A stretch of 64,000 nucleotides of DNA from Pseudomonas sp. Irchel s3h14 (lineage in GTDB: Bacteria > Pseudomonadota > Gammaproteobacteria > Pseudomonadales > Pseudomonadaceae): positions 310,001 through 374,000 of the forward strand of contig NZ_FYDJ01000002.1 of the NCBI RefSeq assembly GCF_900187425.1, written 5' to 3'. Made by a program: the position numbers and the translations under genes. The notes under the pieces are model-generated. The model was not told the DNA's origin. It ran no database searches and saw only the letters and a list, made by a program, of their open reading frames with translations. This document shows, one piece after another, positions 18,710 through 26,780 of this stretch (positions are counted from its first letter, which is position 1; each line of letters begins with the position of its first letter).

Positions 18710-19431
18710 GCTACTTGAGCGACACCTACGTCGAAGAAACCCGCTTTGGTTTCTGGTTCCTGCGCAGCCACACTTGGCAGCACCATGTGCTGCGAGTGGC
18801 AATCAGCGATTTGCGTAGCCTGTTCAGCGAAACACCGCCAAGCAACCCAGTGCTGCTGGATGCCGGTTGCGGTCAGGGCAAGTCGTTCCAGTACCTGCGT
18901 CAGACCTTTGCCCCACAGCGCCTGATCGGTCTGGACGCCGACCCACACAGCCTGGACCTGGCCGGCGAAGAAGCCGTCCGTCAGGGCATGAAGGTTGAGT
19001 TGACCGGCAGCGACTGCGCGAGCATCAACGTCCCGGACGCCAGCGTCGATCTGCTGTTCTGTCACCAAACCTTCCACCATCTGGTGCAGCAGGAACAGGC
19101 ACTGGCCGAGTTCTACCGCGTGCTCAAACCCGGTGGCTATCTGCTGTTCGCCGAATCCACCGAGGCTTACATTGATACGTGGGTGATCCGCTGGTTGTTC
19201 CGCCACCCGATGCACGTGCAAAAGAGCGCCGCCGGGTACCTGGACATGATTCGCCAGCAGGGTTTCGAACTCGGCCCGCAAAACGTGTCTTATCCATACT
19301 TGTGGTGGAGCCGCGCCAAGGATTTCGGCCTGTTTGAACGCTTGGGTCTGCGCCGGCCAAAGCCCTTCGGCCAACGGGAAGAAACCCTGGTCAATGTGGT
19401 CGCGCGCAAACCCCTTGAAGGTGCTGTGTGA
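18706..19431 (+). CDS. SAM-dependent class I methyltransferase
   Basis: 241 residues. Motif I 'LLDAGCGQGKSF' at 51-62, then 'LIGLDADPHSLDLA' and 'VDLLFCHQTFHHLV' as motifs II-III, give a Rossmann methyltransferase. In APE pathways a methyltransferase modifies the aryl ring or its hydroxyl; which one applies cannot be told. The start overlaps the halogenase stop as ATGA, and its stop overlaps the start of the REPIN-interrupted lipoprotein gene. Confidence 0.9.
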   Translation: MSYLSDTYVEETRFGFWFLRSHTWQHHVLRVAISDLRSLFSETPPSNPVLLDAGCGQGKSFQYLRQTFAPQRLIGLDADPHSLDLAGEEAVRQGMKVELTGSDCASINVPDASVDLLFCHQTFHHLVQQEQALAEFYRVLKPGGYLLFAESTEAYIDTWVIRWLFRHPMHVQKSAAGYLDMIRQQGFELGPQNVSYPYLWWSRAKDFGLFERLGLRRPKPFGQREETLVNVVARKPLEGAV

Positions 19432-20051
19432 TGTTTAGTGCAACTCAAACCTGTGGGAGCGGCGGTGCGGCGATCCGACTTGCTCGCGAATGCGCAGTGT
19501 CAGTCGACATCATTGGTGAATGTAACACCGCATTCGCGAGCAAGCCCGCTCCCACAGGGATAGCGGGCATCCTGAGATTTTTGCTCCTCGGCGCGATCCT
19601 GTTGCTGAGCGCCTGCGCCAGCCGGGCGCCGCTGCCCGAGCAAACCCCGAACCTGTCGTTGCCGCTGCAATTGCACATCCAGCGCCTGGTGGCCGACCAA
19701 CGTCAGGATTGGGTGCTGGTGATCCAGCGTGAAGGTCCCGGCATTCGCTGGTCGATGATGGACTTGCTGGGCATTCCCCAGGCACGCCAGAAACTGGTCG
19801 ATGGCGAGTGGCAGGCTGACGGTCTGCTGCCGCCCAATCCGGAAGCGCGAGAGCTGTTCGCCGCGCTGCTGTTTGCGCTGACCCCCAAAGATGAACTGTC
19901 GGGCAACTATCCCGCCGCGTGGCAGCATGGCTCGCAACGGTCCTTGCCAGCGCACTGGGAAGTCCGCTACTCACAACCCATGAGCTTTGAATTGAACCTG
20001 CCCAAAGGCCCGAAATATCAAGTCACTCCACTCAGCGGGGACGCGCCATGA
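19428..20051 (+). CDS. DUF3261-like outer membrane lipoprotein with REPIN-derived N-terminus
   Basis: 207 residues as an open frame from GTG 19428 (ATG at 19431 is equally good and overlaps the upstream stop by one base). A lipoprotein signal 'RFLLLGAILLLSAC' with lipobox LSAC sits about 50-64 residues in, followed by a soluble domain that I recognise as the DUF3261 protein of APE clusters. Codons for roughly residues 4-49 come from a REPIN and its flanks. Removing 19439-19576 (138 bases) would leave MFRFLLLGAILLLSAC, an ordinary lipoprotein start. Whether the extended form is exported is uncertain. It likely sits at the outer membrane as acceptor of the pigment. Confidence 0.75.
   Translation: MMFSATQTCGSGGAAIRLARECAVSVDIIGECNTAFASKPAPTGIAGILRFLLLGAILLLSACASRAPLPEQTPNLSLPLQLHIQRLVADQRQDWVLVIQREGPGIRWSMMDLLGIPQARQKLVDGEWQADGLLPPNPEARELFAALLFALTPKDELSGNYPAAWQHGSQRSLPAHWEVRYSQPMSFELNLPKGPKYQVTPLSGDAP
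19451..19557. repeat. REPIN within the 5' end of the lipoprotein gene
   Basis: The left arm CTGTGGGAGCGG...TTGCTCGCGAATG, with an inserted GC-rich stretch, and the right arm CATTCGCGAGCAAGCCCGC...CCCACAG are inverted copies. It is read through in frame by the lipoprotein ORF. The left arm is the longer 'GGCGGTGCGGCGATCCGAC' variant. Confidence 0.88.
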
Positions 20052-21244
20052 CGGCCTACCTGAATGCCCTCGGGGTGATCTGCGCCCTGGGCCGTGACAA
20101 GTCCGAAGTCACCCGCAACCTGTTTGCCGGTGACTGTTCGGGCATGCGCGATGAGGCCGGCTGGGTGGCGGAACGGTCGTTGCCCGTGGCCGCGGTTCGC
20201 GGCGAACTGGCGCCGATCCCGGCGGAGCTTGCGCCGCAAGACACCCGTAATAATCAATTGCTGCTGGAAGCCGCGCTGCAAATTCGCGAAGACATCGACC
20301 AGGCGATCCAGACCTACGGCCGCGACCGCATCGGTATCGTTCTGGGCACCAGCACCTCGGGCATCGACGAAGCCAGTCGCGGCCTGGCCCATTACATCCG
20401 CGAGCACCAGTTCCCGGCCGATTACGACTACCAGCAACAGGAACTCGGCGCTCCGGCGAACTTCCTCGCCGACTGGCTGCAACTGAGCGGCCCGGCCTAT
20501 GTGATTTCCACGGCCTGCACCTCCAGCGCCCGGGCGTTGATGAGTGCTCAGCGACTGCTGGACCTGGGCGTATGCGACGCGGTGCTGTGCGGCGGTGTCG
20601 ACAGCCTGTGCAAGTTGACCCTCAATGGGTTCTCGGCGCTGGAAGCGGTGTCTGAACAACGCTGCAACCCGTTTTCGGTGAACCGTAACGGCATCAACAT
20701 TGGCGAAGCGGCGGTGCTGTTTTTGATGAGCAAAAGTGTCGGCGACAGCCAGCCAATTGCACTGCTTGGCAGTGGCGCCTGCTCCGATGCACATCACATT
20801 TCTGCGCCGGAACCGACCGGCCGTGGCGCCCTGCAAGCGATGCGCAAAGCCTTGAGCCGAGCACAACTGCAACCGCAGCAGATCGATTACCTGAACCTGC
20901 ACGGCACCGCCACCCAACACAACGACGCCATGGAAAGCCTGGCGGTGGCGACGTTGTTCCCGGCGGGTGTGCCGTGTTCGTCGACCAAACCCATGACCGG
21001 CCACACCCTCGGGGCGGCCGGCGCCCTGGAAGCGGCGTTCTGCTGGTTGAGCCTGAGTGCAGGCAACCGCGAGCACGCCCTGCCGCCCCACGTCTGGGAC
21101 AGCCAACCGGACCCCGATTTGCCAGCCCTGAAATGGGTGACCCCGGCCGATCGCCTGACGTCCATTGCACCTCGCTATCTGATGAGCAATTCCTTTGCCT
21201 TCGGTGGTAACAACGTCAGCCTGATTATCGGAGACGCCCCATGA
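20048..21244 (+). CDS. Beta-ketoacyl-ACP synthase (ApeR-type)
   Basis: 398 residues. All KS active-site residues are present: Cys157 in 'VISTACTSSAR', the first His in 'NLHGTATQHND' and the second in 'TKPMTGHTLGAAGALE'. It is a KAS I/II-type condensing enzyme. Having two complete KSs plus a chain length factor in one cluster suggests that this one does a specialised condensation (starter extension or support of the KS/CLF), as proposed for ApeR. It overlaps both neighbours as ATGA. Confidence 0.9.
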   Translation: MTAYLNALGVICALGRDKSEVTRNLFAGDCSGMRDEAGWVAERSLPVAAVRGELAPIPAELAPQDTRNNQLLLEAALQIREDIDQAIQTYGRDRIGIVLGTSTSGIDEASRGLAHYIREHQFPADYDYQQQELGAPANFLADWLQLSGPAYVISTACTSSARALMSAQRLLDLGVCDAVLCGGVDSLCKLTLNGFSALEAVSEQRCNPFSVNRNGINIGEAAVLFLMSKSVGDSQPIALLGSGACSDAHHISAPEPTGRGALQAMRKALSRAQLQPQQIDYLNLHGTATQHNDAMESLAVATLFPAGVPCSSTKPMTGHTLGAAGALEAAFCWLSLSAGNREHALPPHVWDSQPDPDLPALKWVTPADRLTSIAPRYLMSNSFAFGGNNVSLIIGDAP

Positions 21245-21702
21245 TTGACTGGCCGATCGCCGAACTGCTGCCGCACGCTGGCGACATGATCTTCATCGAG
21301 CAGATCCTGTCGTTCGATGACGAGCAGATTTACACCCGCCTCACGGTCAGACCCGATGGCCTGTTCAACCGCCCGGACGGCAGCCTGCCGGCCTGGGTCG
21401 GCATCGAACTGATGGCCCAGAGCGTCGCCGCCTACGCCGGTTGCCATGCGCGCCAGCGTGGCGATGCGGTGGAACTGGGGTTTCTGCTCGGCACCCGCAA
21501 ATTCGAATGCAACGTCGAGCACTTCCCCGCCGGCACCGAGCTGACCATCCACGGCATCCGCTCCCTGGAAGACGACAACGGCATGGGCGTGTTCGAATGC
21601 CACATCACCGCCCCCGGCATTCACGCCACCGCTCGTCTGAACGTGTTCCGTCCGCCTCAGGCCGCTCAATACCTTCATGAAACCCAAGGAACCCAGCCAT
21701 GA
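21241..21702 (+). CDS. Hotdog-fold 3-hydroxyacyl-ACP dehydratase (ApeP-type)
   Basis: 153 residues. 'WPIAELLPHAGDMIFIEQIL' and 'PAWVGIELMAQSVAAYAG' match the FabZ/FabA-like dehydratase proteins of APE clusters. The catalytic His-containing HFPxxP motif seen in the ligase-fused domain is absent; 'LPHAGDM' holds its own conserved His. The known APE dehydratases act as a heterodimer (ApeI/ApeP), so this subunit probably pairs with the hotdog domain fused to the ligase. It overlaps the ketoreductase by four bases. Confidence 0.87.
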   Translation: MIDWPIAELLPHAGDMIFIEQILSFDDEQIYTRLTVRPDGLFNRPDGSLPAWVGIELMAQSVAAYAGCHARQRGDAVELGFLLGTRKFECNVEHFPAGTELTIHGIRSLEDDNGMGVFECHITAPGIHATARLNVFRPPQAAQYLHETQGTQP

Positions 21703-22427
21703 CTGAATCCGTACTGATCACCGGTTCCAGCCGTGGCATCGGCCGTGCTATCGCTTTGCGTCTGGCCCAGGCCGGGCATGACATCGTGCTGCATTGCCGC
21801 AGCGGACTTGCGGACGCTGAAGCCGTGAAGGCCGAAATCGAAGCCTTGGGGCGCAACGTGCGCATTCTGCAATTCGACATTTCCGATCGCGCCAGCTGTA
21901 AAGCCATTCTCGAAGCCGACGTGGAAACCCACGGCGCCTATTACGGCGTGGTACTGAACGCCGGCCTGACCCGCGACGGTGCTTTTCCAGCCCTGAGCGA
22001 GGATGATTGGGATGTGGTGATGCGCACCAACCTCGACGGTTTCTACAACGTGCTGCACCCGGTGATGATGCCGATGATTCGTCGTCGCGCGGCCGGGCGG
22101 ATTGTTTGCATCACCTCGGTTTCCGGGTTGATCGGCAACCGTGGCCAGGTCAACTACAGCGCCTCCAAGGCCGGTTTGATCGGCGCGGCGAAGGCGTTGG
22201 CGATCGAGTTGGGCAAGCGCAAAATTACCGTTAACTGTGTCGCACCCGGCTTGATCGACACCGCGATGCTCGATGAAAACGTGCCGGTGGAAGAAATGAT
22301 GAAAATGATCCCCGCACAACGCATGGGCACCCCGGAAGAGGTGGCCAGCGCGGTGAATTTCCTGATGTCGGCGGAAGCGTCGTACATCACCCGGCAGGTT
22401 CTGGCCGTTAACGGAGGCCTGTGCTGA
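21699..22427 (+). CDS. 3-oxoacyl-ACP reductase, FabG family (ApeQ-type)
   Basis: 242 residues. It is a short-chain dehydrogenase with NADP-binding 'ITGSSRGIGRAIA' at residues 7-19, 'LNAGLTRDG' and the catalytic Ser...Tyr-x-x-x-Lys in 'ITSVSGLIG' and 'NYSASKAG'. It reduces the beta-keto group in each polyene elongation cycle. The C-terminus 'TRQVLAVNGGLC' is FabG-like. The stop overlaps the start of the last KS gene by one base (TGATG), with GGAGG for that gene inside this one. Confidence 0.93.
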   Translation: MTESVLITGSSRGIGRAIALRLAQAGHDIVLHCRSGLADAEAVKAEIEALGRNVRILQFDISDRASCKAILEADVETHGAYYGVVLNAGLTRDGAFPALSEDDWDVVMRTNLDGFYNVLHPVMMPMIRRRAAGRIVCITSVSGLIGNRGQVNYSASKAGLIGAAKALAIELGKRKITVNCVAPGLIDTAMLDENVPVEEMMKMIPAQRMGTPEEVASAVNFLMSAEASYITRQVLAVNGGLC

Positions 22428-23653
22428 TGAAGCGCGTCGTCGTCACCGGCATGGCCGGCATCACCTCACTGGGCAGCGATTGGGACACCATCGCCGCTAA
22501 CTTCGCGGCCAACCGCAGCGGTATCCGCCGGATGGACGAGTGGGATCGCTTCACCGAACTCAACACGCGACTGGCGGGGCCGATCGACGACTTCAAAGTG
22601 CCGAGCCACTGGACCCGCAAGCAACTGCGCAGCATGGGCCGGGTTTCGCGCCTGGCGGTCGGCGCAGCGGAACAGGCATTGGCCGATGCCGGTCTGCTGG
22701 GTGACGAATCGATCAAGGACGGGCGCATGGGCGTTTCCTGCGGCTCATCCACCGGCAGCACCGACGAGATCAAGGCGTTCGGCAACATGCTGCTCAACTC
22801 GGTGGCCGAGGGCCTGAACGCCAACTCCTATGTGCGCATGATGCCGCACACCACGGCGGCGAATATCAGCATCTTCTTCGGCCTCACCGGTCGGCTGATC
22901 CCGACCTCCAGCGCTTGCACCAGCGGCAGTCAGGGCATCGGTTATGCCTACGAGTCGGTCAAGTTTGGTCGCCTGCCACTGATGCTCGCCGGCGGCGCTG
23001 AAGAGCTATGCCCGACCGAAGCGATGGTCTTCGACGCGCTCTACGCCACCAGCCTGAAAAACGATGCGCCGCAGACTTCCCCACGCCCGTACGACAGCGG
23101 CCGCGATGGCCTGGTGATCGGTGAAGGCAGCGGCATGCTGGTGCTCGAAGAACTCGAACACGCATTGGCTCGCGGTGCGCACATCCACGCCGAACTCGTC
23201 GGTTTCGGCAGCAACGCCGACGGCCAGCACGCCACCCGCCCAGAGCAGGTCACCATGCGCCGGGCCATGGAACTGGCCCTGGAAGACGCCGGGTTACAGC
23301 CTTCTGACATTGGCTACGTGAATGGTCACGGCACCGCGACTGAACAGGGCGACATTGCCGAAACACTGGCAACGAGCGCGTTGTTTGGCGAGCACATGCC
23401 GATCAGCTCACAGAAGAGTTTCCTCGGTCACACCCTTGGAGCCTGCGGTGCGCTGGAATCCTGGTTCAGCATCGAAATGATGAACCGCGACCTGTACGTC
23501 CACACCCTCAACCTCGACGACGTCGACCCAAACTGCGGCAAGCTCGATTACCTGCGCGGCGAATTCCGGCAGATGAGCAACCAGTACGTGATGAACAATA
23601 ACTTTGCGTTTGGTGGGGTTAATACGTCGCTGATCTTCCGTCGCTGGTCGTAA
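22427..23653 (+). CDS. Beta-ketoacyl-ACP synthase, main elongating KS (ApeO-type)
   Basis: 408 residues from ATG 22427, preceded by GGAGG. Catalytic Cys164 is in 'TSSACTSGSQG', the His residues are in 'NGHGTATEQGD' and 'KSFLGHTLGACGALE'. It is FabF-like and, with the catalytically empty factor encoded at the operon start, should form the KS/CLF that elongates the polyene by malonyl units. It is the last gene of the operon, followed within 20 bases by a terminator hairpin. Confidence 0.92.
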   Translation: MKRVVVTGMAGITSLGSDWDTIAANFAANRSGIRRMDEWDRFTELNTRLAGPIDDFKVPSHWTRKQLRSMGRVSRLAVGAAEQALADAGLLGDESIKDGRMGVSCGSSTGSTDEIKAFGNMLLNSVAEGLNANSYVRMMPHTTAANISIFFGLTGRLIPTSSACTSGSQGIGYAYESVKFGRLPLMLAGGAEELCPTEAMVFDALYATSLKNDAPQTSPRPYDSGRDGLVIGEGSGMLVLEELEHALARGAHIHAELVGFGSNADGQHATRPEQVTMRRAMELALEDAGLQPSDIGYVNGHGTATEQGDIAETLATSALFGEHMPISSQKSFLGHTLGACGALESWFSIEMMNRDLYVHTLNLDDVDPNCGKLDYLRGEFRQMSNQYVMNNNFAFGGVNTSLIFRRWS

Positions 23654-23666
23654 CGCCTGAAACGAC

Positions 23667-23690
23667 AAAGGGCGCCTTTCGGCGCCCCTT
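23667..23690 (+). terminator. Terminator hairpin after the APE operon
   Basis: GGGCGCC-TTTC-GGCGCCC stem (23670-23687) preceded by AAA and followed by CTTC. The T tract is short but the GC stem is strong and directly after the last APE stop. Confidence 0.7.
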
Positions 23691-23861
23691 CACAAACAGG
23701 TCGGCTTGTCATCGCCCTGTACCTGTCTGGCTCTGCGATGGCTGGTTACCCAGGATCCTCAGAGTCTCACAAGCCCCTTTCGGGAACGCGGGCAGTATTG
23801 CTTGAAATTGAACCTGGGGCAACGGATGGCAGTTTGCCCGACCACTCCATACCTTATGCCA

Positions 23862-24254
23862 TTACAGCCCAAGAGCGCTGCGCACTGCGATTTTTATTGC
23901 GTAGAACTCATCTGTTTCAAGTTGTGAAATGACATAAATACGCTTCCCCTGACGGTCTCGGCTTTTGATCCGGTCAAGTCGGGAGAGACTTACTGTCGCA
24001 ACCATATCGCACTTTGCCCAACAAATTGGACTCGCACCATGGAGATGACTTTGAAGTTCCAGATGATGCTCAAGTACGCGATCCGGAGCGGTAGTACTCA
24101 ACGGCACAACCGTTACCAGCAAGCTGTTCGTTCTATGCTTACGTATCACGACAACGGGCCTGACCTTGATCATCTCAGGGACTTCATAGCCCCTGAAATC
24201 GCAAATCAGCACGCTGCCTTCCTTGGGCTGATATAGAAGTGGCATCCATGGCAC
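23862..24254 (-). CDS. Orphan PemK/MazF-family toxin-like protein
   Basis: 130 residues (ATG 24254; ATG 24245 is an alternative). 'PKEGSVLICDFRG' and 'KVRPVVVIRKHRTNSLLVTVVPLSTT' match the N-terminal beta-barrel of the PemK/MazF family, with 'WAKCDMVATVSLSRLDRI' as the second conserved block. No antitoxin gene is visible on either side, so it is either solitary, neutralised in trans, or not a toxin at all. A perfect 12-bp palindrome lies 9 bases upstream. The local sequence looks less GC-rich than its neighbours, suggesting acquisition. It sits at the edge of the APE insertion. Confidence 0.75.
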   Translation of the reverse strand: MPWMPLLYQPKEGSVLICDFRGYEVPEMIKVRPVVVIRKHRTNSLLVTVVPLSTTAPDRVLEHHLELQSHLHGASPICWAKCDMVATVSLSRLDRIKSRDRQGKRIYVISQLETDEFYAIKIAVRSALGL

Positions 24255-24263
24255 TCATCGAAA

Positions 24264-24275
24264 AAAATCGATTTT
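24264..24275. promoter_or_regulatory. Perfect palindrome upstream of the orphan PemK-like gene
   Basis: AAAATCGATTTT is self-complementary over 12 bases and sits 9 bases before the gene's start. It could be an operator, but AT-rich palindromes also arise by chance. Confidence 0.3.
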
Positions 24276-24342
24276 GCGCAAGAATCGGATAAATCCCTAA
24301 GGCGGATCCGTAACTTAGGATGTCCCAAGTGCGGTAACTTGC

Positions 24343-25239
24343 TCAGATTCCTTCAACCTTACGCGTCAACAACTCCACAAACGCCTTGGCCATCGGCGAC
24401 TTCTGATCCTTGCGCTGCACCAGCCACACCGCCGACACCGCCTCTGGATCAAGCAACGGTCGATAGACCACCCCTTCGATGCGCATCCGCTGATAAGACG
24501 CCGGCAGCACGGATACACCTAACCCCGCCGCCACTAACCCGATAATCGTCATCGCCTCGCCCGCCTCCTGAGCAAAGTGCGGACTGAAACCGGCATCCCG
24601 CGCCAGGCTGAGCAACTGTGCGTACAGACCACTGCCATAACTGCGTGGGAAGAAAACGAAGGGCTCGAGGGCCAGGGCCGACAGAAATAAGCCTTCTTCA
24701 CTATCGGTCACTAATGGATGCTTGGAGCTGAGCACCGCCACCAGTGGCTCACGCATCAGCTCCACCACGCTGAGCGAGTCAGGCAACCCAAGTGGCCGCA
24801 TGATCCCGACTTCAATCGACTCATCCACCAACGCATCGGCCACCTGGGTGCTGCTCATCTCCCGTAGGTTCAGGTGCACCGCCGGGAATCGCTGGCGAAA
24901 CGAAAAAATCGCCTGAGGGATGGTCGAGTTGAACGGCGCTGACGAGGTGAAGCCAATCTTCAGTTCACCCAGCTCACCCAACTGCGCCCGCCGTGCAACA
25001 TCCGCCGCCTTGTCGACCTGCGCCAACACCAGCCGCGCTTCTTCCAGAAACAGCCGGCCGGCTTCACTGAGCTCGACCCGACGATTGGTGCGCTCGAACA
25101 ATCGCGCGCCCACCTCCTGCTCCAGCACCTGAATCTGCTGGCTCAACGGCGGTTGCGAGATGCCCAGCACCTGGGCGGCGCGGCCGAAGTGCAGTTCTTC
25201 GGCAACAGCAATGAAGTAGCGCAGGTGACGCAATTCCAT
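24343..25239 (-). CDS. LysR-family transcriptional regulator
   Basis: 298 residues. The N-terminal helix-turn-helix 'MELRHLRYFIAVAEELHFGRAAQ' and 'ISQPPLSQQIQVLEQEVG' is typical of LysR proteins of the BenM/CatM-like subgroup; the rest is a periplasmic-binding-like effector domain. It is transcribed divergently from the MFS transporter, with a T-N11-A-type inverted repeat between them, so it likely regulates that transporter. Its inducer is unknown. I recall the same LysR/MFS pair at PA5030-PA5032. Confidence 0.93.
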   Translation of the reverse strand: MELRHLRYFIAVAEELHFGRAAQVLGISQPPLSQQIQVLEQEVGARLFERTNRRVELSEAGRLFLEEARLVLAQVDKAADVARRAQLGELGELKIGFTSSAPFNSTIPQAIFSFRQRFPAVHLNLREMSSTQVADALVDESIEVGIMRPLGLPDSLSVVELMREPLVAVLSSKHPLVTDSEEGLFLSALALEPFVFFPRSYGSGLYAQLLSLARDAGFSPHFAQEAGEAMTIIGLVAAGLGVSVLPASYQRMRIEGVVYRPLLDPEAVSAVWLVQRKDQKSPMAKAFVELLTRKVEGI

Positions 25240-25248
25240 GAAAACTCC

Positions 25249-25267
25249 ATTAGGTCGTTAAACCTAT
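25249..25267. promoter_or_regulatory. Candidate LysR operator (T-N11-A inverted repeat)
   Basis: ATTAGGT-CGTTA-AACCTAT lies 10 bases outside the lysR start codon, in the divergent intergenic region. Length and symmetry fit a LysR-type binding box. Confidence 0.5.
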
Positions 25268-25357
25268 CAAACAGGTCGAACAATATATTGGATTGAATCA
25301 TTAGGCAGCTATATGCTTTTTTCATTGCCTGACCGGCTGCGCCCACCGAGGTCCGAA

Positions 25358-26632
25358 GTGAAAACTGCTGTCGCTCCACTTGCCCATGAAGTTCCGCCCG
25401 CAGCGGTGGACGATGTTGTCGCCGAACTAAAGGAGATCTACATCGAAAAAGGCACACCGATGTTCATGCGCACGGTGCTGGCACTATTCTCCGGCGGCTT
25501 CGCGACCTTCGCTCTGCTTTATTGCGTGCAGCCGATGATGCCGCTGCTGTCCCATGAGTACTCCATCAATGCGGCTCAGAGCAGCCTGATCCTGTCGGTC
25601 GCCACCGGCATGCTCGCCATCGGCCTGCTGATCACCGGCCCGATCTCTGATCGCATCGGGCGTAAACCGGTGATGGTCGCCGCGCTGTTCGCCGCCGCGC
25701 TCTGCACAATCGCCAGTTCAATGATGCCGAGCTGGCACGGCGTGCTGGTGATGCGGGCGCTGATAGGGTTGTCGTTGAGCGGTCTGGCAGCAGTCGCCAT
25801 GACTTACCTGAGCGAAGAAATTCACCCGCAGCACATCGGTCTGGCCATGGGTTTGTACATCGGCGGTAACGCGATTGGCGGGATGTGCGGACGCTTGATC
25901 ACTGGTGTGTTGATCGATTTCGTCAGCTGGCACACGGCGATGTTGGTGATCGGCGGCCTGGCCCTGATTGCAGCGGCGGTGTTCTGGAAAATCCTTCCCG
26001 AGTCGCGCAACTTCCGCGCCCGCTCATTGCACCCGCGCAGCTTGATTGACGGTTTCACCATGCACTTTCGTGACGCTGGCCTGCCGCTGCTGTTCCTCGA
26101 AGCCTTTGTGCTGATGGGCGCGTTCGTCACCCTCTTCAACTACATCGGCTATCGCCTGCTGGCCGAGCCATACCACATGGATCAGGCCTTCGTCGGGCTG
26201 CTCTCGGTGGTGTATCTGTCGGGCATCTACAGTTCAGCGAAAATCGGCTCGTTGGCCGACAAACTGGGCCGGCGCAAAGTGCTGTGGGCGACCATCGTGC
26301 TGATGATCGCCGGCCTCGCCCTGACCATGCTTACGCCGCTGCCGGTGGTGATCATTGGCATGTTGATCTTCACCTTCGGCTTCTTCGGCGCCCATTCGGT
26401 GGCGAGTAGCTGGATTGGCCGCAGAGCTATCAAGGCCAAAGGGCAAGCATCGTCGCTTTATCTGTTCAGCTATTACGCCGGGTCGAGCATCGCCGGGACG
26501 GCGGGCGGGGTGTTCTGGCACATGGGCGGGTGGAACGGGATCGGGTTGTTCATTGGCGGGTTGCTGGTGATTGCGCTGCTGGTGGCGCTGAAACTGGCGA
26601 AGTTGCCACCGCTCGGCGGTGTAAAGGCTTAA
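25358..26632 (+). CDS. MFS transporter (YnfM-like drug/sugar efflux type)
   Basis: 424 residues from GTG 25358, with CCGAGG upstream; a 15-codon longer frame from 25313 is less likely. Twelve membrane helices are visible, with the MFS loop 2-3 motif 'GPISDRIGRKPVMV' and a second 'GSLADKLGRRKVLW' after helix 8. It resembles YnfM/AraJ-type proton-driven exporters. A soluble N-terminal stretch of about 40 residues precedes helix 1. The substrate is unknown; the divergent LysR regulator is the likely controller. Confidence 0.88.
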   Translation: MKTAVAPLAHEVPPAAVDDVVAELKEIYIEKGTPMFMRTVLALFSGGFATFALLYCVQPMMPLLSHEYSINAAQSSLILSVATGMLAIGLLITGPISDRIGRKPVMVAALFAAALCTIASSMMPSWHGVLVMRALIGLSLSGLAAVAMTYLSEEIHPQHIGLAMGLYIGGNAIGGMCGRLITGVLIDFVSWHTAMLVIGGLALIAAAVFWKILPESRNFRARSLHPRSLIDGFTMHFRDAGLPLLFLEAFVLMGAFVTLFNYIGYRLLAEPYHMDQAFVGLLSVVYLSGIYSSAKIGSLADKLGRRKVLWATIVLMIAGLALTMLTPLPVVIIGMLIFTFGFFGAHSVASSWIGRRAIKAKGQASSLYLFSYYAGSSIAGTAGGVFWHMGGWNGIGLFIGGLLVIALLVALKLAKLPPLGGVKA

Positions 26633-26660
26633 ACACAAATATCCAGTCATCCATAAACAA

Positions 26661-26752
26661 CTGTGGGAGCGAGCTTGCTCGCGATGGCGGCATAACAGCC
26701 AACTTAGATGCTGAATGTTATGGCCTCATCGCGAGCAAGCTCGCTCCCACAG
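26661..26752. repeat. REPIN between MFS gene and hemE
   Basis: CTGTGGGAGCGAGCTTGCTCGCGATG and its inverted copy (26725-26752) frame a 35-base loop region. It lies between convergent genes and may act as a bidirectional terminator or RNA end protector. Confidence 0.92.
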
Positions 26753-26780
26753 AAAAGCCTAGCGCTTTATCAGTTCACGA

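Noticed and set aside
23706..23932. Two small plus-strand frames after the APE terminator
   Set aside because: No start signal, no recognisable domain, and they run into the opposite strand of the PemK-like gene.
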